This document shows, one piece after another, positions 34,266 through 44,806 of a stretch of DNA of 64,000 nucleotides. The position numbers and the translations under genes were made by a program. This stretch comes from Bordetella parapertussis. Lineage in GTDB: Bacteria; Pseudomonadota; Gammaproteobacteria; Burkholderiales; Burkholderiaceae_B. The notes beneath the pieces are model-generated. The model saw only the letters and a list, made by a program, of their open reading frames with translations, had not been told where the DNA came from and ran no database searches. The stretch is taken from positions 1 to 64,000 of the forward strand of contig CAMDEF010000012.1 in the NCBI GenBank assembly GCA_945895265.1, given 5' to 3'. Position 1 is the first letter of the stretch, and every line of letters begins with the position of its first letter.

Positions 34266-34325
34266 AAATCGCTACAAAAACCGCAGAAGCTCAGAAATAA
34301 CACTCGCCTGCGGCTAAAGCTAGCC

Positions 34326-35507
34326 TCAGGCTCTTTCGAAAATAGCCGCAATCCCCTGACCACCACCAATACACATGGTCACCAGTGCATAGCGCCCACC
34401 CGTGCGGTGAATTTCGTAAATGGCTTTGGTGGTGATGATGGCACCGGTCGCCCCTACGGGGTGACCTAACGAAATACCGCTGCCGTTAGGATTCAAGCGT
34501 GCTGGATCAAGTTTAAGTTCTTGAGCGACAGCACATGCTTGGGCAGCAAAAGCCTCGTTAGCCTCGATGACATCCATTTGGTCAACCGTCAGACCGGCAC
34601 GCTTCATGACCGCCTGGGTCGCTGGCACTGGGCCAATCCCCATAATTTTTGGATCGACACCGGCATGGGCGTAGGCCACCAAGCGCGCCAAGGGTTTGGC
34701 ACCGCTGGATTTAAGCGCTTCGCCACTCATCATCAGCACCGCGGCGGCCCCATCATTAATCCCAGAGGCGTTACCCGCTGTCACGGTGCCGTTTTCTTTC
34801 ACAAATACAGGGCGTAAGGCCGTCAGGCCTTCAACCGACACATCCGCACGAGGGTGCTCATCGACTTTAAACTCGACTTCACCTTTGCGCGTTTTGATGA
34901 CAACAGGCACGATTTGATCGTTAAAACGCCCTTCTTTTTGAGCGTGGACAGCACGGCGATGTGACTCGGTTGCTAACGCGTCTTGCGCCGCACGCGAAAT
35001 TCCAAACTGGTTGGCAACATTTTCAGCCGTGACGCCCATGTGCATCCGACCAAACGGGTCGTGTAAGGCGCCCGTCATCATGTCAAGCACCACAGAATCG
35101 CCCATGCGGGCACCAAAACGCTGAGTTTGCGACAAGTAGCCGGCACGGCTCATCGACTCGGCACCGCCACCAATCGCCATCTCAGTGTCACCGAGCAAAA
35201 TCGACTGAGCGCTAGAAACGATTGCCTGCAAACCCGAACCGCACAAGCGATTGACGTTAAACGCTGCAGAACTTTGTGGCAGACCGCCATTAATAGCCAC
35301 CACCCGCGACAAGTACATATCGCGTGGCTCTGTGTGGATCACGTGGCCAAAGGCCAGGTGCCCGACTTGCGAGCCGTCAACACCCGAGCGTTGCAACACC
35401 GCCTTCACCACCGTTGCCCCCAGATCGATGGGGGCAACATCCTTTAAGCCACCGCCAAAATCACCAATTGCAGTACGGGCAGCCCCGGTTATCCAGACTT
35501 CACGCAT
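34326..35507 (-). CDS. acetyl-CoA acetyltransferase (thiolase)
   Basis: A 393-residue thiolase with all catalytic residues: nucleophile Cys89 (NRLCGSGLQA), His349 (GHPVGATGA) and Cys379 (MCIGGGQG), plus the NEAFAAQ loop. It condenses two acetyl-CoA or cleaves 3-ketoacyl-CoA. The opening M-R-E-V-W-I-T-G-A-A-R-T-A-I and length are like biosynthetic thiolases such as BktB/PhaA. It is monocistronic, divergent from the luciferase-like gene, and ends at a strong terminator. Whether it serves PHB synthesis or catabolism cannot be said. Confidence 0.93.
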   Translation of the reverse strand: MREVWITGAARTAIGDFGGGLKDVAPIDLGATVVKAVLQRSGVDGSQVGHLAFGHVIHTEPRDMYLSRVVAINGGLPQSSAAFNVNRLCGSGLQAIVSSAQSILLGDTEMAIGGGAESMSRAGYLSQTQRFGARMGDSVVLDMMTGALHDPFGRMHMGVTAENVANQFGISRAAQDALATESHRRAVHAQKEGRFNDQIVPVVIKTRKGEVEFKVDEHPRADVSVEGLTALRPVFVKENGTVTAGNASGINDGAAAVLMMSGEALKSSGAKPLARLVAYAHAGVDPKIMGIGPVPATQAVMKRAGLTVDQMDVIEANEAFAAQACAVAQELKLDPARLNPNGSGISLGHPVGATGAIITTKAIYEIHRTGGRYALVTMCIGGGQGIAAIFERA

Positions 35508-35602
35508 GTTGCGCTCCTAATAGGTTTATGATTTGCTACGAATTTATACGTGCACGCTAAGTAGCCATAAGCATAACCCGCGCAAACAGCCAAGAGAAAC
35601 TA

Positions 35603-36616
35603 ATGAGCATCCCTTACTCGATTCTAGATCTTTCGCCGATTCCACAGGGCTTTACTGCCTCTGATGCCTTACATAACTCACGTGACTTGGCTCAACACGC
35701 CGAACGCTGGGGCTATACACGCTATTGGCTGGCCGAACACCACAACATGATCGGTAACGCCAGTTCGGCCACTGCCGTGATTGTGGGCTATGTCGCAGCG
35801 GGTACAAAAACCATTCGGGTGGGATCCGGCGGGGTGATGCTCCCTAACCACGCGCCTCTGGTGATTGCTGAACAGTTTGGCACGCTGGCCGCCCTGTTCC
35901 CAAATCGTATCGATTTGGGCCTAGGACGTGCACCAGGCACAGATCAACTCACTGCGCGTGCCTTGCGGCGGGATCTGCTGGGTAACTCGGATCAGTTTCC
36001 GCAAGACGTCCAAGAGTTACAGCATTATTTCGATGATATTCAGCCAGGTCAGGCGGTCAAAGCCATACCCGGCGCCGGCTTGCACGTGCCCATCTGGATT
36101 TTGGGCTCAAGCATGTACGGCGCTCAACTTGCCGCACACTTCGGCCTACCTTACGCCTTTGCCTCGCACTTTGCCCCTGATTACCTGTTGCAGGCGATGC
36201 AAGCCTATAAAAGCCTGTTCAAACCTTCGACCCAACTCGCGAAGTCGCACGCCATGGTGGGAGTCAACGTGGTCGCTGCTGACACAGACGAGCAAGCACA
36301 GTACTTATTTACAAGCCACCAACAAAACGCCACGCGCATGCGTCGTAATACACGTGGCCAGCTACCGCCCCCCATTGACGACATCGATACGTTTTGGACT
36401 CCGCACGAGAAGGCTTCAGTCAATGAATCGTTAGCCTGTTCGGTGGTGGGTTCACCAGAAACAGTGCAACGTGGGCTGGCTCGCCTGATCGAACAGACGG
36501 GCGCAAACGAATTGATGATTGCGGGTCAAATTTTTGATCACAAGGCGCGGCTGCACTCGTTTGAAATTGCCGCGCAGGCTGTGCGCAATCTCGAACCGGC
36601 TTTAGCACTTGCTTAA
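35603..36616 (+). CDS. LLM-class (luciferase-like) flavin-dependent oxidoreductase
   Basis: A 337-residue protein of the bacterial luciferase superfamily, YhbW-like subgroup. Landmarks are [11 protein letters not shown] at the start, [10 protein letters not shown] near 41-50, [14 protein letters not shown] and [13 protein letters not shown]. It should use reduced FMN or F420-like cofactor on an unknown substrate. An ATG starts six bases after GAGAAA. It is followed 31 bases later by the efflux gene, so the two may be co-transcribed. Confidence 0.9.
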   Translation: MSIPYSILDLSPIPQGFTASDALHNSRDLAQHAERWGYTRYWLAEHHNMIGNASSATAVIVGYVAAGTKTIRVGSGGVMLPNHAPLVIAEQFGTLAALFPNRIDLGLGRAPGTDQLTARALRRDLLGNSDQFPQDVQELQHYFDDIQPGQAVKAIPGAGLHVPIWILGSSMYGAQLAAHFGLPYAFASHFAPDYLLQAMQAYKSLFKPSTQLAKSHAMVGVNVVAADTDEQAQYLFTSHQQNATRMRRNTRGQLPPPIDDIDTFWTPHEKASVNESLACSVVGSPETVQRGLARLIEQTGANELMIAGQIFDHKARLHSFEIAAQAVRNLEPALALA

Positions 36617-36647
36617 GGGCAGACAGGCGACGAGGCGCATTTAGCCT

Positions 36648-37838
36648 ATGTCTGCCAGATTAAATGCGATGGGCCTGCCCGGCTGGCTATTGTTGATGGG
36701 GGCGCTGACCGCGATCGGGCCTGTCTCGATCGACATGTACTTGCCGGCGTTTCCGGATATGGCGACCAACCTTGGCGCCACAAGCAGTCAGGTCGAGCGC
36801 ACACTGGCAGCCTATTTGATCGGCATGGCCGGTGCGCAGTTGATTTACGGCCCCCTGGCCGATCGTTTCGGCCGTAAACCACCCTTGTATGGCGCCCTGC
36901 TCGTCTATATCGCTGCGTCAGCCGGTTGTGCGCTGGCCCCCACTGTCGAGTTTTTAACCGTCTGCCGTGTCATTCAAGCCATGGGTGGCGCTGCGGGCAT
37001 GGTGATCTCGCGCGCGGTAGTGCGCGATCACTACAGTACCCAAGAGGCTGCTCGAGCCTTATCCATGCTGATGTTAGTGATGGGAGTCGCCCCAATTCTG
37101 GCGCCTTTGGTCGGTGGGCAGGTGCTCGCGTTAGCAGGTTGGCGCGGCATATTTGCTCTCATCACCTTTGCAGGCATCGCACTACTGGTTGCCGTATCGC
37201 GCATCATGGTCGAAAGCCTACCTCCCGACAAACAGATCGCTTTAAGCTGGGGGCATATTTTTCGAACCTATTGGGGCTTAATTAAGCACCGCCGCTTTGT
37301 CGCCTTTGCGCTCTCAGGAGGAATGGGATCAGCCACCATGTTTTCCTACATTGTGGTCTCGCCACGACTATTTATTGAGCACTTCGGCGTGTCGCCACAG
37401 TCTTATGGTTTCATTTTTGGGCTAAACGCTCTAGCCCTGATTGTGGGTTCACAGGTCAGCGCACGCCTGCTTAAACAGCACCGCCCCGAAAAACTGCTGC
37501 CCTGGGCCCTGCGAGCCATGATGACAGCCGGCCTGAGCGCCTTGGTCTTGACCTTGCTAGGCTGGATGACCATGCCGCTGGTCATGCTATGCATGATGTG
37601 CTTCATGTTTACACAAGGTTTCGTTGGACCAAACTCTGCCGCCATGGCGCTCTCAGATCAGGGACGCCAGCTAGGCTCTGCCTCGGCCATGATGGGCACG
37701 ATGACGATGTCTTGCGGGGCACTAGCCGGCCTGACCATTAGCCTGTGGGACACCGTCGGCCCAGCCCCCCTGGCCTGGATCATGGGCGGTTGCACCACCT
37801 TGGCCTTTTTACTTGGCCGAACCGCCCGCCGCGCCTAG
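36648..37838 (+). CDS. Bcr/CflA-family MFS drug-efflux transporter
   Basis: A 396-residue, roughly 12-TM major facilitator. The N-terminal motif SIDMYLPAFPDMA in TM1 and the loop 2-3 signature GPLADRFGRKPPL are those of the Bcr/CflA group, and V-I-Q-A-M-G-G-A-A-G-M-V-I-S-R-A-V-V-R-D is the expected motif in TM4. It probably expels bicyclomycin-like, sulfonamide or phenicol-type compounds by proton antiport, but the substrate is not predictable. It lies downstream of the oxidoreductase and before the ribosomal protein genes. Confidence 0.9.
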   Translation: MSARLNAMGLPGWLLLMGALTAIGPVSIDMYLPAFPDMATNLGATSSQVERTLAAYLIGMAGAQLIYGPLADRFGRKPPLYGALLVYIAASAGCALAPTVEFLTVCRVIQAMGGAAGMVISRAVVRDHYSTQEAARALSMLMLVMGVAPILAPLVGGQVLALAGWRGIFALITFAGIALLVAVSRIMVESLPPDKQIALSWGHIFRTYWGLIKHRRFVAFALSGGMGSATMFSYIVVSPRLFIEHFGVSPQSYGFIFGLNALALIVGSQVSARLLKQHRPEKLLPWALRAMMTAGLSALVLTLLGWMTMPLVMLCMMCFMFTQGFVGPNSAAMALSDQGRQLGSASAMMGTMTMSCGALAGLTISLWDTVGPAPLAWIMGGCTTLAFLLGRTARRA

Positions 37839-37842
37839 GGGC

Positions 37843-37872
37843 TTGATCAAAAACCCTTTTTCGTATTAGAAT
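37843..37872 (+). promoter_or_regulatory. candidate sigma70 promoter of rpmB-rpmG
   Basis: TTGATC at 37843-37848 and TAGAAT at 37867-37872 are 18 bases apart, 45 bases before the rpmB ATG. Confidence 0.6.
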
Positions 37873-37916
37873 GTCAGACTTGATGCGAATCTTTGAACAA
37901 ATAATAGGTGTAGCCC

Positions 37917-38153
37917 ATGGCACGTGTATGCCAAGTGACCGGAAAAGCCCCCATGGTGGGCAACAATGTTTCACACGCAAACAACAAAACCAAACGTCGT
38001 TTTCTGCCTAATTTGCAGTCACGTCGCTTTTGGGTTGAAAGCGAAAACCGCTGGATTCGCTTACGCGTAACCACTAACGCTATCCGTACCATCGACAAAC
38101 TCGGCATTGATGCTGTGTTGGTTGATTTGCGTGCGCGCGGCGAAGTCGCTTAA
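37917..38153 (+). CDS. rpmB: 50S ribosomal protein bL28
   Basis: A 78-residue ribosomal protein of the large subunit. [20 protein letters not shown] and the [14 protein letters not shown] stretch are the family pattern. It has a single Cys5 and lacks the CxxC zinc pairs, so it is the zinc-independent form. It is 11 bases upstream of rpmG, as in most bacteria, and both sit between a promoter at 37843-37872 and a terminator at 38361. Confidence 0.96.
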   Translation: MARVCQVTGKAPMVGNNVSHANNKTKRRFLPNLQSRRFWVESENRWIRLRVTTNAIRTIDKLGIDAVLVDLRARGEVA

Positions 38154-38164
38154 AGGAGCCCAAC

Positions 38165-38332
38165 ATGGCAAAAGGTACCCGCGAAAAAATTAAGCTCGAA
38201 TCGAGCGCTGGCACTGGTCATTTCTATACAACGACCAAAAACAAACGCAACATGCCTGAAAAGATGCTGATCAAAAAATTTGATCCAGTCGCTCGCAAGC
38301 ATGTCGATTACAAAGAGACCAAGCTTAAGTAA
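38165..38332 (+). CDS. rpmG: 50S ribosomal protein bL33
   Basis: A 55-residue protein, [20 protein letters not shown] at the start and DYKETKLK at the end, the normal size and pattern of bL33. There is no cysteine, so this is the zinc-free paralogue. AAGGAG ends about seven bases before the ATG. It is the second gene of the rpmBG operon and is followed by an intrinsic terminator 28 bases after the stop. Confidence 0.96.
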   Translation: MAKGTREKIKLESSAGTGHFYTTTKNKRNMPEKMLIKKFDPVARKHVDYKETKLK

Positions 38333-38360
38333 TTGGCCGCCTTTGTTTGACGCGTCAAAA

Positions 38361-38389
38361 AAGCCCCATGACTGGGGCTTTTTGTTTTT
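38361..38389 (+). terminator. intrinsic terminator of rpmBG
   Basis: AAGCCCC and GGGGCTT form a 7-bp stem with loop ATGACT, followed by TTTGTTTTT. Confidence 0.85.
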
Positions 38390-38391
38390 CG

Positions 38392-38421
38392 TTCACTCGA
38401 AATCAGCCGCCACTCTATAAT
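38392..38421 (+). promoter_or_regulatory. candidate promoter of the leuS operon
   Basis: TTCACT (38392-38397) and a consensus TATAAT (38416-38421) are 18 bases apart, 40 bases before the leuS ATG. Confidence 0.6.
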
Positions 38422-38461
38422 GAGAGGCTAACTGGGCGCTTGCTGCACCCTGACCTTTTTT

Positions 38462-41134
38462 ATGGCTTTATCCATGCTCGAACGCTATCAGCCCACCGCA
38501 GTCGAACAAGCGGCCCACGCTAACTGGGATGCCCGTGACGCCTATCGCGTCACTGAAGGTGCCACCAACGCCGCAGGCCTGCCCAAGCCAAAGTTTTATG
38601 CCTGTTCAATGCTGCCCTACCCAAGCGGTAAGCTGCATATGGGGCATGTGCGCAACTACACCATCAACGACATGATGACGCGGCAATTACGCATGCGTGG
38701 CTACAACGTTTTGATGCCCATGGGTTGGGATGCCTTTGGTATGCCCGCCGAAAACGCGGCGATCAAATCAAATGTCCCTCCTGCTAAATGGACCTACGAC
38801 AATATTGCGTACATGAAAAAGCAGATGAAGGCGATGGGCTTGGCCATCGACTGGTCGCGCGAGATGTGCGCCTGCGACCCGAGCTATTACAAATGGAATC
38901 AATGGCTGTTTTTAAAGATGCTTGAAAAAGGCATCGCTTACCGTAAGACACAAGTGGTGAACTGGGATCCAGTCGACAAGACCGTGCTGGCCAACGAACA
39001 GGTCATTGACGGACGTGGCTGGCGCTCGGGCGCACCGGTTGAAAAACGCGAGATCCCGGGCTATTACCTGCGTATTACCGATTATGCGGCTGAACTGCTT
39101 GAGCAAACACAACATGGCCTAGAAGGCTGGCCTGATCGCGTGCGCGCCATGCAAGAAAACTGGATCGGCAAAAGCGAAGGCGTACGTTTTGCGTTTTTGC
39201 ATTCGATCAAAGATGCCTCAGGCGCCTTGATACAAGACGGCAAAATGCATGTCTTCACGACCCGCCCTGACACCATCATGGGCGTGACGTTTTGTGCCGT
39301 CGCACCCGAGCACCCGTTGGCTGTGCATGCTGCACACACCAACCCGGCCCTGACGGCGTTTATTGAACATTGCAAACAAGGCGGCACCACCGAGGCCGAA
39401 CTCGCCACGCGCGAAAAAGAGGGCTTGGATACTGGCCTGAAGGTCACTCATCCACTCACAGGCGAGAACGTGCCTTTATGGGTCGGCAATTATGTCCTGA
39501 TGAGTTATGGCGATGGCGCAGTCATGGGCGTACCTGCCCACGACGAGCGTGACTTCGCCTTTGCTAACAAGTATGGTCTTGCAATCAAACAAGTGGTGCA
39601 AGCGGGCGATAAGCCGTTTAACGACAAGGTGTGGTCAGAGTCCTACGCCGACAAACAAACTGGCCGCCTGATCAATTCGGGCGTCTACGACGGCTTGAGC
39701 TTTACCGAGGCACTTGATGCGATCGCCACCAAGCTCGAAAGTCTGCAGCTTGGCGCGCGGCAAACCACCTGGCGTTTGCGCGACTGGGGGATTTCGCGTC
39801 AACGTTATTGGGGTACGCCGATTCCGATCATTCATTGTGAGTCTTGTGGTGCTGTACCCGTACCCGAAAAAGACTTGCCGGTGATCTTGCCAGAAGACCT
39901 CATCCCCGACGGTAGTGGCAACCCGCTAGCCAAACACGAAGCGTTTTTGTCTTGCCAATGCCCCAGCTGCGGCAAACCGGCCAGGCGTGAAACCGACACG
40001 ATGGATACGTTTATCGATTCGTCTTGGTACTTCATGCGTTACACCTCGCCCGGCAACGATCAGGCGATGGTTGATGCTCGCAACGACTACTGGATGCCGA
40101 TGGATCAATACATCGGTGGGATTGAGCACGCGGTGCTGCATCTGCTCTATGCGCGCTTCTGGACGCGCGTGATGCAGGATTTAGGCTTAGTCAAGTTTTC
40201 TGAACCCTTTACGAAATTGCTGTGTCAGGGCATGGTACTGAATCATATTTATTCAGCCAAAAATGCCAATGGGTCGCTTGACTACTTTTGGCCTGACGAC
40301 GTCGAGAACGTCTACGACGCCAAGGGTTCGATTACGGGTGCCGTGCTTAAACGTGATGGCCGCGCGATCACCTATGGTGGCGTGGGCACAATGTCCAAAT
40401 CCAAAAACAATGGTGTTGATCCACAATCGCTAATCGACACTCAGGGTGCGGATACGGCGCGCCTATTTGTCATGTTTACCAGCCCCCCTGAGCAAACACT
40501 TGAGTGGTCAGATTCGGGTGTTGAAGGCTCAAACCGCTTTTTGCGCCGCCTGTGGGCGTTGTGCCAGCAAAAGCAAACCTTAATCACTCAGGGATTAAAA
40601 GCACCCGTCACGGAATGGTCAGGTGCTAGCCAAGACATCAAAAAGCTGCGTCTCGAGATCTACTCGTTGCTCAAGCAGGCTGACTACGATTATCAGCGTA
40701 TTCAATACAACACGGTTGTATCGGCGTGCATGAAAATGCTCAACGCCATCGACGATGCCCAATTGGGTGACTCAGACTTTGCTAAAGCCGCTACCGCTGA
40801 AACGCTGGGGGTGCTGCTGCGTGTGCTCTACCCGGTCGTGCCACACATCACCTGGAACCTGTGGGCTGAGCTCGGGTATGCTGCCATCTATGGCGATTTG
40901 CTGGATGCCGCGTGGCCCTCGGTTGACGAAAGTGCTCTGGTGACCGATCAACTTGAGCTAGTTTTACAGGTCAATGGCAAACTTCGGGGTAGTCTGACGG
41001 TAGCGCGCGAGGCAACAAAAGAAACGATTGAGCAGCTCGCAGCGGCCCACGAAGCTGTCGGGCGTAATCTTGAAGGCCGAACCCCGAAACGGATCATCGT
41101 AGTACCCGGTAAGCTGGTCAACGTGGTCGGATAA
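38462..41134 (+). CDS. leuS: leucyl-tRNA synthetase
   Basis: An 890-residue class Ia synthetase charging tRNA-Leu. The ATP motifs are HMGH (59-62) and MSKSK from about residue 644. An editing (CP1) domain with [12 protein letters not shown] near 265 removes mischarged amino acids, a zinc-finger-like C-x-x-C pair ([10 protein letters not shown]; then CPSCG) lies near 460-500, and the anticodon-binding and C-terminal domains follow. It is followed at 16 bases by lptE and then holA, the usual betaproteobacterial order. Confidence 0.97.
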   Translation: MALSMLERYQPTAVEQAAHANWDARDAYRVTEGATNAAGLPKPKFYACSMLPYPSGKLHMGHVRNYTINDMMTRQLRMRGYNVLMPMGWDAFGMPAENAAIKSNVPPAKWTYDNIAYMKKQMKAMGLAIDWSREMCACDPSYYKWNQWLFLKMLEKGIAYRKTQVVNWDPVDKTVLANEQVIDGRGWRSGAPVEKREIPGYYLRITDYAAELLEQTQHGLEGWPDRVRAMQENWIGKSEGVRFAFLHSIKDASGALIQDGKMHVFTTRPDTIMGVTFCAVAPEHPLAVHAAHTNPALTAFIEHCKQGGTTEAELATREKEGLDTGLKVTHPLTGENVPLWVGNYVLMSYGDGAVMGVPAHDERDFAFANKYGLAIKQVVQAGDKPFNDKVWSESYADKQTGRLINSGVYDGLSFTEALDAIATKLESLQLGARQTTWRLRDWGISRQRYWGTPIPIIHCESCGAVPVPEKDLPVILPEDLIPDGSGNPLAKHEAFLSCQCPSCGKPARRETDTMDTFIDSSWYFMRYTSPGNDQAMVDARNDYWMPMDQYIGGIEHAVLHLLYARFWTRVMQDLGLVKFSEPFTKLLCQGMVLNHIYSAKNANGSLDYFWPDDVENVYDAKGSITGAVLKRDGRAITYGGVGTMSKSKNNGVDPQSLIDTQGADTARLFVMFTSPPEQTLEWSDSGVEGSNRFLRRLWALCQQKQTLITQGLKAPVTEWSGASQDIKKLRLEIYSLLKQADYDYQRIQYNTVVSACMKMLNAIDDAQLGDSDFAKAATAETLGVLLRVLYPVVPHITWNLWAELGYAAIYGDLLDAAWPSVDESALVTDQLELVLQVNGKLRGSLTVAREATKETIEQLAAAHEAVGRNLEGRTPKRIIVVPGKLVNVVG

Positions 41135-41149
41135 CAGGATAATAGCGAG

Positions 41150-41962
41150 ATGAACAGCCTGACAGTCAGCACGACCGCCCTCAAGGCCACGCCACTGCAC
41201 CCCACAGTGCGCGCACGCTTGCTGTACGGGCGAACCTCGCTGCTTTCACTTTTGGCGGTCATCGCCTGTCTGGCATTGAGCGGTTGTGGCTTCAGAATAC
41301 AAGGCGAAGCGCCGATGCCCTTTAGTTCGCTATCGATCAATATCCCACAAAACTCGCAATTTGGTGCCGACCTGCGTCGCGCCATCCGCGCAACCTCTCC
41401 AAGCACCAAGCTCATCGAGCCTCGCGACATGATAGTCAAGGTCGGCGATTTTGACGAAAGCGAAGACTCAGACGACAAGGCCACGATTGATCGTATCAAG
41501 GCCCAAAAAGTGCGTAAGCTGGCTCAGGCGCGCCTCGAACAGCTCAGCGAACAAAAAAGTACGCGCATCGTTTCGATTAACGCGCAAGGTAAACCTGAAG
41601 AATATGAGCTCTCACTGAAGTTGACCTTTCGTTTAGTGACCGCAAAGGATCAGGTGATCTTACCCGAGACAACGCTCTCTGCTATTCGTAGCATGCCCTT
41701 CGATGATCGCGTCGTACAAGCCAAAGAAGGTGAAGCTGCCACGTTATTCAAAGATATGCAGCGCAGTATGGTGGCGCGTATTCTGCGTCGCATTACTGCT
41801 CCAGACATTACGCAACGCTGGGACACTCTAGCCAAGTTAGCGCCCGAAGACGAAGAAGAAGAAGAAACCGTTGCTCGCGTCACGGCTCCCACTAGCGCGA
41901 TTCCACCCATGTGGCAAAACCCCTCGCTGACGCCCGCTCCGGTGACCGTCAGCCCCGAGTAA
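41150..41962 (+). CDS. lptE: LPS-assembly lipoprotein LptE
   Basis: A 270-residue outer-membrane lipoprotein that plugs LptD and aids LPS insertion. The lipobox is LSGC with Cys46 after a hydrophobic stretch, preceded by an unusually long N-terminal region of about 30 residues. GFRIQGEAPMPFSSLSI is the typical start of the mature protein. The C-terminus beyond about 225 is a family-atypical tail with P-E-D-E-E-E-E-E and Pro-rich residues. It stands between leuS and holA, which confirms the assignment. Confidence 0.9.
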   Translation: MNSLTVSTTALKATPLHPTVRARLLYGRTSLLSLLAVIACLALSGCGFRIQGEAPMPFSSLSINIPQNSQFGADLRRAIRATSPSTKLIEPRDMIVKVGDFDESEDSDDKATIDRIKAQKVRKLAQARLEQLSEQKSTRIVSINAQGKPEEYELSLKLTFRLVTAKDQVILPETTLSAIRSMPFDDRVVQAKEGEAATLFKDMQRSMVARILRRITAPDITQRWDTLAKLAPEDEEEEETVARVTAPTSAIPPMWQNPSLTPAPVTVSPE

Positions 41963-41974
41963 CAACTAGCCTCA

Positions 41975-43018
41975 ATGAGCGCCGAACGCCTGCTAGAAAC
42001 GCTCGCGCGCCCTGGCGCGCAACTGTCGGCGCTGTACGTCGTGATGGGCGACGACCCTTTACTCACAATCGAGGCAGCCGATGGGTTGCGTGCTGTGGCT
42101 AAAGCAGCTGGATATTTCGACAGAACCTCATTTTTAATGGACGCACGCAGTGACTGGAGCGCGCTTGGGGTGTCAGCGCAAAGCGGCTCACTGTTTGGCG
42201 ACAAACAACTGGTTGAAATCTCACTGCCGACCGGCAAACCTGGCAAGCAAGGCGCCGACGCGCTAATCAGTTTGGCCACTCGCAGCAACGGTGTCAGTAA
42301 TGGCGATGTCTTAACCATCGTATCGTTACCCCGCCTGGATAAAGCGTCTCGAGACAGCAAGTGGGCGAGTGCGCTCTTTGCCGCCGGGACGATGCTTGAC
42401 CTCGCCAATATCGAACGTGCGCAGTTGCCTAAGTGGATTGAACAGCGGCTTGCTCGTCAAAAGCAACGAGCTGAACCCGCCACACTCCAATGGTTGGCCG
42501 ATAAGGTTGAAGGAAACTTACTTGCGGCGCATCAAGAAATCTTAAAACTTGGTTTGCTGTTTGACGAAGGTCTGTTGCCTGCCGACGCCGTTGAACAAGC
42601 GGTCATGAACGTCGCGCGCTACAACATCTATGGGCTACGAGATGCCATGCTAGCCGGCGACGTTCCACGGCTCGTGCGTATGATGGGTGGTTTAAAAGCC
42701 GAGGGTGAAGCGCTACCCTTGGTGTTATGGGCCATTGGTGAAGAAATCAGAACGCTTGCACGAATCTCTCAGGCCAATACAGCAGGACAAGACTTAACCT
42801 CCGTGCTACGCTCGCAGCGTATGTTTGGCGCTCATGAGAGCTTAGCGCGACAGGCTCTGGCAAGAGTCGCTGCACGTAGTTGGCCTGCTGCTGTTCAGCA
42901 TGCTCATGAGGTGGATCGCCTGATTAAAGGTTTGCAAGTTGCCGGGCGCCTGCAAGACCCTTGGGAAGAGATGACCCGGTTAGCGATGCGGGTCGCAGCG
43001 GCCGGCGCGCGTACCTGA
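41975..43018 (+). CDS. holA: DNA polymerase III subunit delta
   Basis: A 347-residue clamp-loader subunit that opens the beta clamp. It shows LYVVMGDDPLLTIEAAD at the start, the S-G-S-L-F-G-D-K-Q-L-V-E-I stretch around 70-80, and the C-terminal helices with Y-N-I-Y-G-L-R-D-A and L-V-L-W-A-I-G-E-E-I-R-T-L. Length is normal. It lies 12 bases after lptE, so the three genes form one operon with leuS. Confidence 0.92.
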   Translation: MSAERLLETLARPGAQLSALYVVMGDDPLLTIEAADGLRAVAKAAGYFDRTSFLMDARSDWSALGVSAQSGSLFGDKQLVEISLPTGKPGKQGADALISLATRSNGVSNGDVLTIVSLPRLDKASRDSKWASALFAAGTMLDLANIERAQLPKWIEQRLARQKQRAEPATLQWLADKVEGNLLAAHQEILKLGLLFDEGLLPADAVEQAVMNVARYNIYGLRDAMLAGDVPRLVRMMGGLKAEGEALPLVLWAIGEEIRTLARISQANTAGQDLTSVLRSQRMFGAHESLARQALARVAARSWPAAVQHAHEVDRLIKGLQVAGRLQDPWEEMTRLAMRVAAAGART

Positions 43019-43108
43019 CGCTCGCGGCTTTTGTCGCTTCGAGTTTTGTCACGTCTTCTGTTACGCCTTTTGTCACTTCATTGCCCAGTTCAGATAGCTT
43101 ATATATTC

Positions 43109-44368
43109 ATGACCACTTTACAAGACACCATACAGCAAATCGGACGCCAGGCTCGAGACGCCTCGCGTGTGATGATGCGCGCAAGCGGAGCGCAAAAAGC
43201 CCAAGCTCTATTAGCCATGGCCGACGCCTTGTCGGCCCAACGACCCGCGCTGCAAAGGGCAAACGCAAGCGATGTTGACGCTGCACGCGCGCGCCAACTT
43301 GAGCCAGCACTCCTTGACCGACTCACGCTGTCAGAGCGCTCGATCGATGTGATGATCGAAGGCCTGCGACAAATCGCGGCGATGCCGGATCCGATTGGTG
43401 GCTTGAGCGCAACAAACGTTCGCCCTAACGGCATGCAGGTGGCCCAAATGCGTGTGCCGCTGGGTGTAATTGGCATTATTTATGAATCACGCCCTAATGT
43501 CACAATCGATGCCGCTGCCTTATGTTTAAAGTCTGGCAATGCCTGTATTTTGCGCGGCGGCAGTGAGGCCTTGCAATCTAATCTGGCGTTGGCCAAAATT
43601 ATTGAACAAGGTTTAGTCGTCGCCGGATTGCCTAAGCATGCTGTCCAAGTGATTGAGACGTCTGATCGGGCTGTAGTCGGTGAACTCATCACCATGACCG
43701 AGCACATTGATGTGATTATTCCGCGCGGCGGAAAAAGTCTGATTAAACGCCTGGCTGCTGAAGCACGAGTACCAATGATTAAGCACCTGGATGGTAACTG
43801 CCATGTGTATATTGACGCGCAGGCTGATTTGAAACAAGCCGGTGATATCGCGTTTAATGCCAAGACCTATCGCTATGGCGTGTGCGGTGCCATGGAAACA
43901 CTCTTGGTGCACAAGGATGTTGCCGCGGCCTGCTTGCCAGCGTTAGCCCAGCGCCTGCTGGCGCATGGCGTCGAGTTGCGTGGTTGCGCGCAAACACAAA
44001 CACTCGTCACACAGGTAACCCTAGCTACCGATGAAGACTGGGCAACTGAATACTTAGGCCCAATTTTAGCGATTCGAATTGTTGCTTCGATTCAAGAGGC
44101 GATCGCGCATATCGAACGTTGGGGTTCAGGTCACACCGACTCAATCGTGACGCAACAGATTGCCGCCGCGCAACAGTTTCAGCGCGAAGTTGATTCGAGT
44201 TCGGTCTATATCAACCTGCCCACCTGCTTTGCCGATGGTTTTGAATATGGCTTAGGTGCCGAGATCGGGATTTCAACCAACCGCCTGCATGCCCGCGGGC
44301 CTGTCGGCCTTGAGGGCCTGACCACCTTAAAATGGGTATTACAAGGTAACGGACAACTTCGTGGATAG
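43109..44368 (+). CDS. proA: gamma-glutamyl phosphate reductase
   Basis: A 419-residue NADPH-dependent enzyme of proline synthesis, reducing glutamyl-5-phosphate to the semialdehyde. I start at ATG 43109; the frame is open upstream but lacks family residues. Motifs are [14 protein letters not shown] and the catalytic Cys259 in [12 protein letters not shown]. The GEYATGA-like end is here [12 protein letters not shown]. The 90 bases after holA could hold a promoter. proB is not in the window, as in many betaproteobacteria. Confidence 0.95.
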   Translation: MTTLQDTIQQIGRQARDASRVMMRASGAQKAQALLAMADALSAQRPALQRANASDVDAARARQLEPALLDRLTLSERSIDVMIEGLRQIAAMPDPIGGLSATNVRPNGMQVAQMRVPLGVIGIIYESRPNVTIDAAALCLKSGNACILRGGSEALQSNLALAKIIEQGLVVAGLPKHAVQVIETSDRAVVGELITMTEHIDVIIPRGGKSLIKRLAAEARVPMIKHLDGNCHVYIDAQADLKQAGDIAFNAKTYRYGVCGAMETLLVHKDVAAACLPALAQRLLAHGVELRGCAQTQTLVTQVTLATDEDWATEYLGPILAIRIVASIQEAIAHIERWGSGHTDSIVTQQIAAAQQFQREVDSSSVYINLPTCFADGFEYGLGAEIGISTNRLHARGPVGLEGLTTLKWVLQGNGQLRG

Positions 44369-44374
44369 CGACTA

Positions 44375-44797
44375 ATGCTTTGGATTAAGACGTTTCATAT
44401 TGTCTTTATTGCCTCGTGGTTCGCAGGGCTGTTTTACCTGCCGCGAATTTTTGTCAATCTGGCTCAGCAAACAGATCCAGCGGTGCAAAAGGTGCTGCTT
44501 GGTATGGCGCGCAGGCTGTATCGTTTTACGAATATTTTGGCGATCCCCGCAGTGCTGCTGGGTCTTTGGCTCTATGTGCAATATGGTATTGGCCGCGGGC
44601 CAGGCAATGGCTGGATGCACGCAAAGCTGGCACTTGTCGTCTTGGTCATTGGGTATCATCACAGTTGTGGTGTGATACTGCGCAAATTCGAACAAGGTGC
44701 TAACCGCCGTTCGCATGTTTTTTATCGCTGGTTCAACGAAGTACCTGTGTTGATGTTGGTTGCAGTAACGGCCTTAGTCGTTATCAAGCCTTTTTAG
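44375..44797 (+). CDS. hemJ: HemJ/CopD-family membrane protein (protoporphyrinogen oxidase-like)
   Basis: A 140-residue protein with four hydrophobic helices. Its start, FHIVFIASWFAGLFYLPRIF, is the HemJ pattern with the conserved His8 and a Leu-Pro-Arg; an A-R-R-L-Y-R-F-T motif and the K-L-A-L-V-V-L helix follow. HemJ oxidises protoporphyrinogen in bacteria lacking HemG and HemY. The neighbouring family CopD-like proteins share the fold, so the assignment is likely, not certain. It begins seven bases after proA and ten before the methyltransferase. Confidence 0.68.
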   Translation: MLWIKTFHIVFIASWFAGLFYLPRIFVNLAQQTDPAVQKVLLGMARRLYRFTNILAIPAVLLGLWLYVQYGIGRGPGNGWMHAKLALVVLVIGYHHSCGVILRKFEQGANRRSHVFYRWFNEVPVLMLVAVTALVVIKPF

Positions 44798-44806
44798 TGG
44801 GACACC

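Noticed and set aside
41650..42408. 252-residue minus-strand frame opposite lptE and holA
   Set aside because: Serine-rich antisense shadow of two well-supported genes.
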